From positions 218,567 through 282,566 of the forward strand of contig VWZF01000308.1 in NCBI GenBank assembly GCA_013396755.1: a stretch of DNA of 64,000 nt, in the 5' to 3' direction. The stretch is from Sclerurus mexicanus. Its lineage: Eukaryota > Chordata > Aves > Passeriformes > Furnariidae. Under the pieces are notes generated by a model. It had not been told where the DNA came from. It saw only the letters and a list, made by a program, of their open reading frames with translations, and ran no database searches. This document shows, one piece after another, positions 1 through 25,111 of this stretch. Both the position numbers and the translations under genes were made by a program. Numbering within the stretch: the stretch's first letter is position 1; the number at the start of each line of letters is the position of its first letter.

Positions 1-77
1 CCCTGCTCCGCCCCCGGCGCGTGCGCGCCCCGCGCGGTGACGTCACGCGGGCCGGCCGTGAGGGAGCGCGGGCCGCC
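1..77 (+). promoter_or_regulatory. DAGLB: DAGLB proximal promoter / 5'UTR, CpG-rich, with CRE and GC box
   Basis: This GC-rich, CpG-dense stretch lies directly upstream of the DAGLB start codon. A perfect palindromic cAMP-response element, TGACGTCA, lies at 38-45, only 33 bp before the ATG. A GC box (CCGCCCCC) lies near 8-15, and a GCGCGTGCGCGC stretch near 17-28 resembles an NRF1 site with a mismatch. The sequence shows no TATA box. It could be promoter or transcribed 5'UTR, and the transcription start cannot be placed. The rest of the promoter is outside the window. Confidence 0.6.
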
Positions 78-3000
78 ATGCCGGGGCTCGTGGTGTTCGG
101 GCGGCGCTGGGCCATCGGCAGCGACGACTTCGTGCTCCCGGGGGCCTTCGAGCTCTTCGTGCGCCTCCTGTGGTGAGCGGCGCCCCCGGGCCCCCCGCGG
201 TGCCGCCGCAGCGATTAGTGCGGCGACTCCTTCGTGCCCCCGGCGCGGGTCCCCTGGGGCGGAGGGCCCGCGCGGCCCAGCTGCACCTGCCGCGTGTGGC
301 GGAGGGCCTGCCCGCACTGCTGCGGTACTGCCGCCCGGGCAGCGCTTCGCGGCCCCCTGCCGGCTGTAACTCCTCTTACCTCGCTTCCCGCAGGTGGGTT
401 GGGATTCTTGTCCTGTACGCCGTCCACAAGGGGCAGTTCAACTGTCCCGGCGGAGCGGTGCTGCACAGCTACTTGCTCGTCCTCATCGTCCTCCTGGCCT
501 CCATCATATGTGCGCTGTCTGCCCTTGTGTACATCAGCATGCAAGGTAAATGGGGATAGTTTGTGTTTGTCTGGTAGGGCTGTAATAGCTGTGGGGTTTC
601 TTCATCTGGAGTTGGCATTGAAAAACTGCAAAGAAATTGGAAGTGCTTTAATGGTAGTCAGACTTGAAAAAGTCTCTGTAAGCATTAATGTTTGCCTTAA
701 TACTATTATCTCTGTTAGTCTGGAATATAACATAATCAATGGACAATGGCTTAGGGCTGTTGATAGTGCTATTATTAGGACAGAGTGCTAATAAAGATAT
801 GTCCGTTGCTATCAGAGCATCATGAAAACCCCCTCTCTGTTCACTGTGACCTCTGATGGAACCCTCTTCCACCTCTGACAGGAATTTAGGGGAATGTATC
901 CAAAAATCAGTTTCCCATCTGAAGTATTGTGTTAGTTTTGCCTTGCAGAGGCAGGGTTAGTCATGTCTTGTGCAAGTTCCTCAGCTGCAGTGGGTTGTTT
1001 GGAAAAAAAACCACAAAGGAGAGTGATTTGTATAACTGTCACAGTAGAACTGGCACTATAATTCTGTTAAGTAGGACCTACAGTTTGAAGTGAATGGCTG
1101 AACAGAAATAAGAACCCCAATGCAACTTCTAGTGATCTGTAGAAATGGTTCATATTGGGTTAAAAAATGCCAGGAAGGCTTTTTTTCTGGTGAGGCACCT
1201 GATTGTCAAAGTAATGCTAAGAAGATTAATTTGGAATATGTGTGTGGTCTCTGGAATAACAGAGGAGACCCCACAATTTCTAATATATTAGTTCTCACAA
1301 CATGCTATAAATAAAACGGTTTAAATTACTTAAGTGGCAAGAAGCTTAAAGTGTGCATGAAGAGAAACTGTGTCAGAGCAGAGTTGTGGATGATAATCCT
1401 GGCCTTGAATCTGACCCCTGGTTTTCCTAGAGTTTCCAGAGGAGAGAAAGTAAGATTTAGCCAATTTATACAGTTTATATCAAGGTTGTGAAGGTGAGAG
1501 ATGTAATTGTAAATAGCAGAGATAAAATAATGTTCTTTGCTATAACAGTACAGCTACAAAGCCATTCTGAGTAATAAATGGAAGAATTCTGAGGCTAAAT
1601 TTCAAAGCAGTTAAATGGTGAGATGTTGGACTGTGGTTATAGTGTGTGGGTTTGGGTGTGCTGTGTCTTGCACCACCCCTTGCACTGCACTGATGGTTGG
1701 TGATGCCAGCAGAGAACCTGGGTGGAGACCTCACACTGGGGCTGATGCTGAGAAAGGAAGAGTTGTTTTGAGGAACCACCGTTCCATCTGATTTGTGTCT
1801 GTGTAAACAACCATGGGGCTGCAGTACAAGCTGCAGCCTGGGAGTGAGAAAAACACCTTCTGGATCTAGGGCTTTTTAAACAGCTTTGTCACTGGGTGTG
1901 AACCACAGCTTTACAACGGGAAAATAGTTTCTAAAGTTGTTTCTGTTCTGTACTGTTTCAAGCCTTTATAAATTATCCTGTCTGCACATAAGCACACCCC
2001 CCAATACCTCATTACCCTGGGATCAGCAAACTGGTTTAAGGAGATGAGCTGCCAAAACATTACTCCCTTTTTTATTGCCTAGGAGTGCTAAAAGGAAGAG
2101 GTTATTAGTAAATGAACAATAAGAAAATAATCTGAGAAGTATTTGTCCTGGTAATGATCCCACTTTTGTTCTCCTGTTACTATTTAGTGACTTCATAAAT
2201 AGAACTTCATCTAAAAATTAAATATTCAGCCAACTATAAAAGCTAAATAGTAGGCACCAAGAGTAATGAGGAACTGTAGGTGAGCCAGTGCTCATGGATG
2301 CTGCTTTGGCTTATGCTGGGCACAGCACTGGCTGCCTCGAGTTCAGTGCAGAACTGTCTCTGACTAGAGAGTTGTTTTGGGTTCTAGTAGAGTCATTTCT
2401 AAGAATCATGGCTATAAACCCATTGTTGTTTTTGTTTTCTCACCTCGAGTGATAACTCTCCATTAGTATGAAAATGCTTGATAGTTTCAGTAAAGTGTCT
2501 TGCTTTCTGTTAAGCTCAGAAAGTTAATATTTCCAAGTAGTATTTTATGTATTTAAAGTGCGTTTGTGAACAGTTCTTATTTTAAATTCTCTCCGTAATT
2601 TCAGGAACAATTTCTAATCCAGGCCCACGAAAATCACTTCCCAAAGTACTTTATACTCGCCTGCTTCTCTATTTCCCTGAATTCATCTGGGCTGTTTTAG
2701 GAGCTGTGTGGGTGTCAGATAGCAGTGTGCACTGCGAGAAGACTGTGATAAATGCCATCATTTGGACAGTTATTGCAAGGTAAAGGTGCCTCCCCACAAA
2801 TCTGAGCTTGATAGAGTATGTGAAATGGAAAATGAGTTGCTGTCCTTTCCTAAATAAGCTTGAGCTACTTGTCTTGAGAGAGCATGTGCTGAAGTGAAGG
2901 AAAGGAGGTGAAAATCAGAAGGGGTAGGAGGGATGATGGGAATGTAGAAAAGTGATAAATGTGTAAGGGGGAGTAACCAGATCACTTGACTCTTAGTGAG

Positions 3001-6000
3001 AAATGGAGCTGTCACACCTCTGGGTTGCTGTTTCCAAAGCACGGGGCTGTGATTCTGAGTTCGGTGCCCTGTGTGAGATGAGCCAACAGCCCTGTTCTCA
3101 TGCCCCGTGCTGAAAGGCCAATAGCAAGACCTGCACTCTCACACGAGGAGCAGGGGGTGTTCGTACAGAATTTCATACTGAGCTTTGTTTTTGGTCTGTC
3201 AGGATTTCTGGGTGTAATTTCTTGCACACTTGTCAGGAGTATCTGGTTTCCCACTTTAATCCCACTCCCTTCTGCTTTGCAGCTGGGTCATCATCATCTT
3301 TACCATCGTTGGAGTTGTGATTGTCTTTGACCCGCTGGGGGGGAAGAAGACGTTTTACCTGACCGATGGGGTGAGTCGGAACCTGGAGAGCAGCCAGTCG
3401 GGGCAGCTGCTGTACAACGTGAAGAGCACGGCCACCAGGGTGTGGGAGCAGAGGATCAGGCTGCTGTGCTGCTGCATCGTGCAGGATGACGACCATCGAG
3501 TGGCCTTCACCAGCATCGCAGAGCTCTTCCGCAGCTACTTCTCAGTGAGATGGAAACGTTTCCTTGTGCTCTGAGAGCTGCCCACATGGAGCTGTGGGAT
3601 GGTGTAACACCCTCTTTCCACTCCTTCGTACAGGACACTGATCTGGTGCCGAGTGACATAGCAGCTGGTTTGATTCTGCTCCATCAAGAGCAAGATAAAA
3701 TGGAAAGTTGCCCGAAGGAGCCCGAAGAAGTCTTGTGTCACTCTCCATCATCTCTCGTGGTAAGAAAGGGCTGGTACTGTAATTACTCTGGGAGGTGATG
3801 CCAGATCAAACTGAAATGCAGATCACTGTGTAGAGGTGTTTTTTGTTTCGTTAATTTTTTTTAACAAAATTAAACACTTCTCTAAAAAAATAGTAACAAT
3901 TTAAGTTATTAATAGATGCAGTGAAAACAGCTTGATGAGTTTGTGGTCGAGACATTTTTCTGCTTTTGCATAAGTAGAATTTCCAGGGAATTAAGTGCAG
4001 AAAAAAAAGAACCATTTAGGACATTTGATCATTGTTGAACAGCTGTGAGAGAAAGGGAACAGGGAGAAAATGAACATTTGGTACTATTTGCATAGAACTG
4101 AGAAGCTGTTCTTCTAGTATCTATTGTAGCCTGTTTGCTGCAAGTACCCAGATAAGGTAAGAAGCAAAAATAGCATCTTTTAAAAGCTAACAGGTGAGGG
4201 GTTAGTTTGCTAACTGATTTTTGGTACTCTTTGGTGGTAAAATGCCTTTGTAAATCTTTTTCCCTTTTGGTCTATGTTTAATAGACATATCTAATTCTAC
4301 TTCAGCTAATGCATCTCTGTCGACTCCCCTCTGAATCCAGCCAGCATGAGGGGGTCATGCCTTAAGAGTCTGCTGCAGACTCTTTAGCCTTCTCCTTGAC
4401 ATTCCATTCCTTTAAGTAACACATTTGGAGTGAATGTTGTTTTCAGCATTGAGCTTACCAAGGGTATCAGTATTGGAAGAAGCTGATTTAATGAGAGCTT
4501 TTCAAGATTTGTCAGCTGTGTAGCTACGTAAATAAACAGGCTTTTTCCTGGAATATGAGTGGCTATTTTCAGTTCCTCTTAGACCTTGAGGTTTTCCTTT
4601 TGAGTAGTGTGTGTTTCATCGTGCCTTTTAATTTTCACTAGTCTGTGTTCAGCTTTTATTCTGAGGCTGCCTAACACCTTCCTTCCTCCCCCTCCTTCCT
4701 TTTCTTTCCCTGTGTCCTTTCAGACTGACAATCTGGACATGGAGCTGGAGAATGCTGCTCACTACATGCTGTTTGCTGCAGCTGCCTATGGCTGGCCCTA
4801 CTACATATACACCAACCCATTTACTGCACTCTGTAAGCTCAAAGGTGACTGGTAGGTTTGACCCAAGACCTTAAAAACACACAGCTGCTTTCTATTTAAC
4901 TAGTATTAGCAGAAATAAATAAATAGCAGCATTTTTGTTTCATTAAATTGTATCACTCTTGGGGGTACATAAGCTTGACTGATATAGTTATCTTTCACAA
5001 AATTGGTAGAAACAAATTCCAATGTCTTTACACCCTCAAACGGATTAGGTATTTTTTCATAAAAGAAGCTTGTGATTGAGGTAAATACAATGCATTTAGG
5101 AAAATGACAAAAGAAGAATTGGAGTTAAGCTAAACATGTTCTAAAATGAGGCTTTTTAGAGAAGCTTTTTGTGCACAGATGTATATACGGAAGTTTATCA
5201 ACAGTTTTCTCTGTCTTAAGGAATTAGCAGAAGTTCTCTGTCACACCAGCCTCCCTTTTATTCCCTGTAACCCCTTAATCAAAAATGTTTGCAGTCAATA
5301 TCTCAGTTTGCATATTGCTATGTAGGATTACTGTATATTTAAGTGACCACTGACATTTGTGACTGTAATCATGATTTTCTTCATTAATAACATGAAACAT
5401 AAATAGAATTTACTGAAATATAAATTACTTGGAGAAAAAAAATTAACACAGTGGGTAAAACATGAGATAAACTTGCTGTACAGAATGTATTTTGAGTTTT
5501 CTTTTTCTTTGTATTTTTTCTCATTGGCCTGTAATCTTAGGAATTCTTTTCTTACTGCACTGTTTGCTCTGCAGATGGTCCTGTAGCAATGGGGTGTTTG
5601 CCATTGTTGAACTGAAAATATGGGCAGGGCTGCCCAGGCAGAACCAGCTCTGTGGGCAGAGGGAGCATCTTGTATCAAACTATTGGAAAAAAAAAAGGGC
5701 ACTTTTGATTCCTGGCAGTAATCCTTCTGCAAATATAACTCAGTTTGATTCCTTGAAAGGAAACCTAAAAAATGGGAACATGAAAGTTTTTCTCTTATGT
5801 GTTTGTTAGTTGCAGAAATAGACCAACAGATTCTGATATAACGGGCAGTGATCGTCATAACTTTCACTTTGGATCCATCCTAAAAATAACAGGACTGCAG
5901 TACAGAGACTTCATTCATATCAGTTTTCATAACAAGGTAAACAATCTGGACAGGCATTCAGCAAAACCCACAGTGATTAATTCAGGGGAAGCAAGGGGTG

Positions 6001-9000
6001 AAGGGTCTAGTTTGCCTGCAGCATTTATAACGTGCAAGAAGCAAAGCCAAATGAAAACATTTGGTTCTGATTTTTTTTTTCTAATTTAAAGGAACAGCCA
6101 CCAAAACATTGACATGTCTGTCTCAGTATTGCAAAAAAGGCACTTAGAATAACTAGATGAGAGACCAGATTCTTTCCATAATACAATAGGGAGCTCAATA
6201 AGAGCTTTCAGAAGGTGAGAACAAGTGCTTGCTCTTATACAAGGTTGGTGTCTTTACTGATTACGTTTTTCCCCTCCAGATCTATGAGATTCCATTTTTT
6301 GTTGCTTTGGATCACAAAAAAGAAGCTATTGTGGTTGCAGTGAGAGGAACCTTGTCTTTTGAGGTATCATCCATCTCATATCAGTGATTAGCTTTATAGA
6401 AGTGAGTGAACTCCAAATGCCTTGAGGAAATTATGTTACACTGGCACATGTGAAAATAACTCAGTCACAGTTATGAGTCTTCCAGGCTCAAGCTGTAAGC
6501 TCTCCTGCCCTTGGATAGGTAATATTCCCTGTGTCACTGGAAGAGAGTGTGGAGAACAGGCAGCGGTAATTCCGCTTCACTGTGAGTGGAGGTGCATCAG
6601 TAACGTCTGTGTTTGCAGCTTGGAAAGAGTTGAACTCAGAGCTGGGGTTGCTCTGGATTTGCTTGTGTGGGGGTGTGTGGTGGGATGTGTTGTGTTGGTC
6701 ACACACTTGGCACCCAGGTTGTGATGTCCCTGTGACAGCGTTGAGTGGCAGAGCGTGACCCATGAGCCACAAAGCCCTGCAGGGAGGTCTGACCGAAGTG
6801 TCTTGTTCACAGGACATTCTCACTGATCTCTCGGCTGACTGCGAGGACCTGACGCTGGAGGATGTTCTAGAGAATGGCTTTGTGCATAAGGTGTGTGCAG
6901 TCTGGAGCTGTTTGTAGATCAGCCAGCCATAAACCCCTGGGAGCCTTTAGTTAAACAGAAGAATGTTCCCCCTGTGACATGGATTGCACAAATTATTTCA
7001 GTGCTTGCTTCATCACATAGTGCCTCGGGAACTGCCAGGAAGAATGGGTGACCCTCAGAGCACAATATGTACAGACCATTTGGTTGTAACTAGACCTCTG
7101 TCAGGAGCATGTTGAAGAGCAGAGCAGCTTTGCAGAAAGCAAGTTGTTCTGTGATGGTGTTGTATTTAAACTATACATGTACCACCCCTCAGGTTAGATA
7201 CACCCATCTAACTTCAAATGCTCTCTTGCAGGGAATAACTCAAGCAGCAACTTACATCTATCGAAAACTAATAAATGATGGAATCTTAAACCAGGCGTTC
7301 ACAATTGCTCCAGTAAGTTACCTTCCAAATAATTTGGTTTCCCAGGAAAACCGCACAAAGCTTTTTCTGTGTCTGAGTTTGTCTTATCTTTCTGTCTGTA
7401 GGAATATAAACTTGTGATAGTTGGTCACAGTTTGGGTGGTGGGACAGCGTCTATCTTGGCCATCATGCTCAGGAACTCCTTCCCCACATTAAAGTGTTAC
7501 GCCTTCTCTCCTCCAGGAGGACTCTTAAGGTAAGAGACTTCTCTTGCGTGGTTCTGTGTGTAAGATACCAAAGTCTCCAAGGTAGTTGACAGGTATGTTA
7601 GATGGTAACTGTGGGCTTGACTGTGCCAAGGGTTTGTACATTCACCACTAGAATTGAATTGGCTCAATCTTGAGTTACAGTACAGTTCTTGGGGGAATGT
7701 TACCGAATGAAATACATCTAGGGAATTCTGTCAGGTAGTATAATTAGAGTTTAAAATAAGTGTTTCGGAAATAAAATGCTCACCAGACTTGTCTCCCTTG
7801 GCCTGTTTGGCATGTACACACCCCTGTAGTCAGCATTGAAGTTAATTTGGCATCTTTGGCAAGGAGGTCTGAAAGCCCACTGAGGAACTGGCTGCAAATG
7901 CTGCTGCTGCAGCCACATACTTGTATTTTTTTGGAATGATCATCATCATCCTAAAACTAAGGTGTGCTTATCTCTGTAGTGCATCTAAAGTGCATCTTTT
8001 TTTTTTCCTTTAAGCAAATCACTTGCAGATTACACTAAGCACTTCATTGTTTCAGTCATTGTTGGGAAGGACCTTGTTGCAAGGTGAGTTGGAAACACTT
8101 CTAAATTGATCTTCAGAGATGTGCTTGATTGCAGGGACTGGGAGGCTTTGCTGTACTTTGTTCTGCTGTTTGAACAGGTTAAGCATGCCCAACATGGAGG
8201 ATTTAAAGAGGAGAATAGTGAGAATCGTGGCAAACTGCAACAGACCCAAGGTAACTAAATGCACTTCCTGGTTAAAAGTCAGTGGAATTGTTACCTGGAT
8301 TAAGCCCCAGCTTTAATGGATGACTGCTGGGGTGTGTATTTTTGATCTTCATGATGAGAGTTACAATTGTGTTTTGGAACAAAACTGTTTTTAAGTCAGT
8401 GACATTTGTGTTAGTCTCCTGTCCTATAAAGCTGTACTGTTGGAAATTAAGATTCAATAACACTCAGAAGGTACCTGTTTACAGCATCAAAGGCCTGAAA
8501 TTATCTGCCTGCTAGTTTTGCTGTTACTCTAGGCTTGGGTTACACACTGTTGAAATTAATATTACTGTGGAGAAAATTTGGTAAGGAGATACTACCCAAG
8601 TGAGGGGAGCATGTGCATACAGTAATGTTTAATCTTCCAGTTGTAGTTTGAGATGATGTGTGTGCAAGCACACAACTAGAATAAGTTACTTGAGATGCCA
8701 GACCTCAATTTGGCTTTTTTGCTCTCTGATTTCAGTACCAGATTTTGCTGCGGGGGTGCTGGTATGAAGTGTTTGGAGGAGATCCCGACGACTTCCCGAC
8801 GGAGCTGGATGGTAGGAACGAAAATGCCCTGAGCCAACCTCTTCTGGCCGAGGAGAGTTTAATGGTTCATCGCTCCCCTTCGTACAGTGCCCTTGGGGAT
8901 GAATCACCCTTAAGTTCACCACCTCAGTATCCTCATCTGTACCTGCCTGGAAAGATTATCCACATTGTAGAAGAATCCAGCTCTCGGAGGTAAGGAGTAT

Positions 9001-10371
9001 AATGAATACCATAGGCCTCCTTTCCCAGAGTGTACTTAAAGCTGCTGCTCACTTTCCAAGTGCATGTCCCCAGCTCTGTATCTTTGTGTCTGCTTCTCCA
9101 GTACCCGTTTCTGGTTATTGCCCAGCCTTTCAGTTTCTGTTCTCTGCCGCCCAGCTTCAAGCCCTGGACACTGTTCCTCTTTATGCCTTATCCTGCCCAT
9201 ACATTGCAGGTGCTGGACTGAGGACTTTAAACACTAACACTTGTCAGACTGCAGTTCCTGCCTGAGTCTTAGTAGTGAAGTGATAACAAAATTCTTTGTT
9301 ACTGAGTAGTCACGTGAGCTTTGGTGATGAGGAGGCAAAATATTGCCAGGCTGGAGAGGGGCCCCAGAAACCAGCGTATGCCCACACAGCCTCTAGTTTC
9401 CTGTCCTTTGCTGCTTTTCTGTGGATGCGGGAAGGTGAGACAAAGACAGCAGAAAGCTGAAACTGCTGGAAGGGTGAGGATTGTGGCTTTGCTGGGGCAG
9501 TGTTTGGTCAGGGCTTTTTTGTGTGTTTTGTTGATGTTGGGTTTTTTCAGACAAAGCAACCTGAAACAGCCCGTAAGCCAGACAGGCCTTGATAACCTCT
9601 CGTTTCATTCTGAAACAGAAATAAAAGCATCTGTAACTTGCACAAGATCATCTTACAGAAGGAAAAAGAAATTGTACCACACAGAGAGGAAAGAAAAGAA
9701 TTGGAGAAGACGTGATTCAGTAGATCAATATTTTATTTATGCTTCATATCTTTAACCTTTAATGATTTTAATACTGGTTTTGCAAGCTGGATACTTGAAT
9801 ACCCAGGGCCTGACAGGTTTTCTCGATGGGTGCTCTTCTACTTTATTAATTTATTTTCCATCTTTTACTCCACAGCACATCAGTTAATCATGGCAGGGGG
9901 GTTAATCTGGAGTAGCACATAAGAGCCCCCATCATTTGGAATTTTATTTTACAGAATAGTACATCATATGTTCAGCATTAAATCTATTGCCTAGTGTCCT
10001 GTTGATATTACTGTGACTTATTCCCTAAATGTGACATTAGCCATGTGAATGTGCAGTGTTTAACCCACTCCCTCTCCTTGCTCAGGCTGTATTCCCTGTT
10101 TCTGGGAGCAAGGTCAGGAGTCTCCAGGTTTCTGTTCCCTACCCGAGCCATTGTATTTGTGGTGTGGTTTTTTTCTAGGTTGTGTTCTTCAGATACCAAA
10201 TACATGGCAAGATGGTCGAATGAAACAGTCTTCAGCAGCATTTTAATAAGTCCCAAGATGATCACAGATCACATGCCAGATGTTGTGCTCAAAGCTCTGA
10301 ACAGTTTGTCTCAGGAACATGGAGCGTGTCTGCCTTGCCAGACACGAGCGTACACCCCCAGTGCAGTATAA
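78..10371 (+). CDS. DAGLB: Diacylglycerol lipase beta, complete, 15 coding exons, 674 aa
   Basis: This sn-1-specific diacylglycerol lipase releases 2-arachidonoylglycerol at membranes (family knowledge). Coding exons: 78-172, 394-545, 2605-2779, 3283-3544, 3634-3759, 4724-4851, 5810-5936, 6280-6363, 6813-6890, 7232-7312, 7402-7529, 8015-8083, 8178-8250, 8736-8989 and 10179-10371. All have GT-AG borders, the phases join, and the total of 2025 nt gives 674 aa (human is about 672). Four hydrophobic helices lie near residues 19-42, 58-80, 100-120 and 131-157. The alpha/beta-hydrolase part carries GHSLGG with nucleophile Ser446, then Asp498 in GKDLVAR and His642 in TDHMPD. These are the expected triad, each three residues later than in human. 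The start MPGLVVFGRRWAI matches the family N-terminus. The regulatory insert is encoded mostly by exon 14 (QPLLAEES, then a Ser/Pro-rich stretch). No break or missing catalytic residue is seen. Confidence 0.96.
546..2604 (+). other. DAGLB introns: no further genes seen
   Basis: This is the largest 5' intron (intron 2, about 2.06 kb). I see no coding exon, RNA gene or recognisable transposon tail in it. The same applies to the other DAGLB introns over 300 nt: 2780-3282, 3760-4723, 4852-5809, 5937-6279, 6364-6812, 6891-7231, 7530-8014, 8251-8735 and 8990-10178. They contain short poly-T or poly-A tracts and chance open frames only. Confidence 0.6.
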
Positions 10372-11265
10372 CCACAGCTCGAGGAGGAGCTGCGGGGCTT
10401 TTTTTGCAGGTTTCAGGTATTCAGGACACATTCCACTTCCATGCCTAAGTGGATTTCAGTACTTTTCTCACACTGCATAAAACGAACAAGGGTGTTGATG
10501 CCCTTGCCTCTGCAGCGACCTCGGGGAATGCTGTGCTGGCTGCAGCACGAGGTCTGCGCCTGTGCCGGAGGCGGGGCCCCTGCGCTGGGCACCTGACCAC
10601 AGTGAATGTGTGTGAGGGCAGCGTGGCCGCCCTGGCCTCACGAATCCCACCACTTCTGCTTCCACGTCACTTCATGCCATTGTCTGTGCCGTGGGGAGGA
10701 GGTGGAAGTGCTGCTGCAGCTCAGGGCTGGAGGTGGGTGAGCGGCCCAGCCACCCGGAGCCCAGGCCGGGTCTGGCTCAGGCTGTTCTCAGTGATTGCAC
10801 TATTTTTCTTACTGATTGTACTGGTATCCTCGGGTGGGGGATTGTGGTGGTTCGTTGCCACTTGGATATACATGTGCAATATTCTTTAATCTGTCTTTTT
10901 GTTGATCCACATCACTGCTTCTATTGATTTTAAACTAAAACCACTTAACGAGGAGAAAAAAATATATTGTTCGGGCCCTGGCATCATCTTGGTCATTAGC
11001 TCCAGCTCTGGCTACTGAGCATGGATCTGATTGCCAAAAATGTGTAACTAGTTGTACTGATTTTTAAAAGGTGGGTTCCTTGTTTCTAGTGTGTAATTAT
11101 TTTAACCTTTTTTCTTTTTAAGACCCAGCAGCATTTATTTAAAAAAAATCGATGTAAGTAAAAGTAATGTGATGTGGTTGAGAATTAACTGTGTGGATGT
11201 TCTTGCTGTGATATTCAATATGGAGACAAAATTAAATGCACAATAAAAACTTGGCTCCTGTGAGA
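10372..11265 (+). other. DAGLB: DAGLB 3'UTR with poly(A) signal
   Basis: The sequence after the TAA stop (10369-10371) runs to a canonical AATAAA at 11242-11247, with cleavage expected 10-25 nt later, giving a 3'UTR of about 0.9 kb. A second AATAAA at 11381-11386 could serve as a distal site. The first part (10500-10760) is GC-richer than the rest. The end point is inferred from the signal alone. Confidence 0.6.
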
Positions 11266-11740
11266 TGACAGGCTGTGCAGGGAGTCAGTCACCACCAGCA
11301 CTGCCCCAGTGCAGGGCAGGGCAGCAGGGCCTGGTGCAGCTACTGTGGAGAGAGGAGCCAGCACACAGAGCAGGGCTGGAAATAAAAGGCTGGAATCTGG
11401 GGCATTTAGGCACAACCTGTAACCCTTTCATAGGAAAAGCACTTTTGTTTGCATACAGTGGAGTGGAACAGAGATCCTGCCCAGGCCGTCAGCAGCTTTG
11501 AAGCACTGCCCAAGCAGCAGGAACTGTAACAACTGCAGTGAGAGTGCAAGGTCTCTGCAGAACGGTAATTCTGCCAAGTGCTGTATTTAACTCAGGTTCT
11601 CAGAGCACCCCTGACAGCCCCTGGTTTGCACACAGGGCCCCGAGGAGACACGTGCACACCCTGCTGCTGGCATGAAACGGGACTGCGTGTTCAGAGTGGC
11701 ACAAGAAGGAGATACGTGCTCAGAAACTCAAACATCACCA
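11266..11740. other. Short convergent intergenic spacer between DAGLB and RAC1
   Basis: Only about 0.5 kb separates the DAGLB poly(A) signal at 11242 from the most distal RAC1 signal on the opposite strand at 11758-11763. I see no gene here. The tail-to-tail arrangement means read-through of either gene would produce antisense RNA to the other. Confidence 0.5.
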
Positions 11741-11744
11741 CACG

Positions 11745-13147
11745 TGTGATTCAAGGATTTATTAATTCATACATGCAAAACATTCTGCTAATTGCATTAG
11801 CAAAAGATCAATGTAAAAACTTCACAATTTTGCAACTTTTAAATTTTGCTTTAGTGGTTGAAAGGGTGTAGTTCAACATCATATTCCTGCCAGTTTAGAA
11901 GGTACAGAACATTAGCACTAATTACAGAACCTCACAGACCCGTTACCGTTACGCAATCTATGCTGCACATGGAGTGACAGAGAGAACACTTGGCTGCATT
12001 AGTCATGTTACAGTGGGGGGATCCTGCAAATAGTGAGACTCGAGAAGGTTTGTTGTTTACAAGAGGTTTAAAATATAAAAATTACTAAAATGTCTAAAGC
12101 TGCTTCACATGATTTTTACACCTAGTTAATTGACTAAAAGCATAACTTACTGGGCCAGAAGTAACAGGAAAATGAGGATATGCTTGAGCATTCTACTCTA
12201 CAACAGAAAAAGAAAAAAAGCAAATTTCTATCATCAGAAAGGTTTTAAAATACTTGTTATATTGCTCAGTAAGAAGAGATTCTACAAGAAAAGCATTTAC
12301 TACATAAAAGTGGGAATGACTGGTCCAGAATTGTACCTACATGAATGCCCTACTTGAAACTCAAAGGAATTTACCAATGAACACCAACCTCTCTCCACTG
12401 CTGTACCTCTGGGAAAATGGTCGCTGAGCTACCCTGGCAGTGTAGTGTAAGTCACCTGTACAGTGTCCAATACTGTCTGGCACTATTGTCTGATCCAACC
12501 CAATAGTCCACTTATCCATCACAACACAATGCTGTCAAAAGGACTAGATACACGTCAGTAAGAATAGTTTTTATTTTTTCAATCACAGCAGCAAGAACTA
12601 GATTGCAACCAAGCCCTTACCAATGATAAAGCATTTACACTGTGACTCGGGGGTGTCACTCATTGCCGGGGTATCATCGCACACCACCAGGCAATGGCTG
12701 CTCTGAGGAAACACTGAATAATAAAACACAATAAGAGCGCAGTGTTCTGCTCATTCCTGGTACTGTGACTTACTGTGAAAAACTAGAAAGAGATTTCGCG
12801 TTTCCTACCAGAAATTAGAGTCATTTTCAAGAAGAATCTTTAAAAAACGGTTTAGTGCTTAGTGTTCGTAGCACAACAAAGCAACTTAGTTCAGCAGATA
12901 GTTTGGCAACACTTAATCGAGCAAGAAGAGGATTTTAAAAATAAGGCTTCACATAGGTGTCTTTTCAGGAGTTTGCTCTTAAAAGAATGCAAGGTAACGA
13001 TCATACTTTAAACAAATGAAACCATGAAATTGTCACTTGGTTCAGGAATTTATGGAAGAGAACTAATTTATAACAGAAAAAGTTGGCATATGAATGCTCC
13101 ATTGTTAGAGCAAAGCACAGGGTTGATGGGGTGGGGGAGGGTGATGT
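11745..13147 (-). other. RAC1: RAC1 3'UTR with two candidate poly(A) signals
   Basis: On the minus strand the RAC1 stop is followed by about 1.4 kb of AT-rich sequence without coding potential. Reverse-complement AATAAA signals lie at 12570-12575 (a 3'UTR of about 0.6 kb) and at 11758-11763 (about 1.4 kb). Mammalian RAC1 is known to produce a short and a long mRNA by alternative polyadenylation, so two sites fit. Which sites are used here is inference. Confidence 0.5.

Positions 13148-25111
<11,964 letters not shown>

Noticed and set aside
5328..5867. 179-codon minus-strand frame overlapping DAGLB exon 7
   Set aside because: It overlaps a well-supported plus-strand exon and its composition is that of AT-rich intron; treated as a shadow frame.
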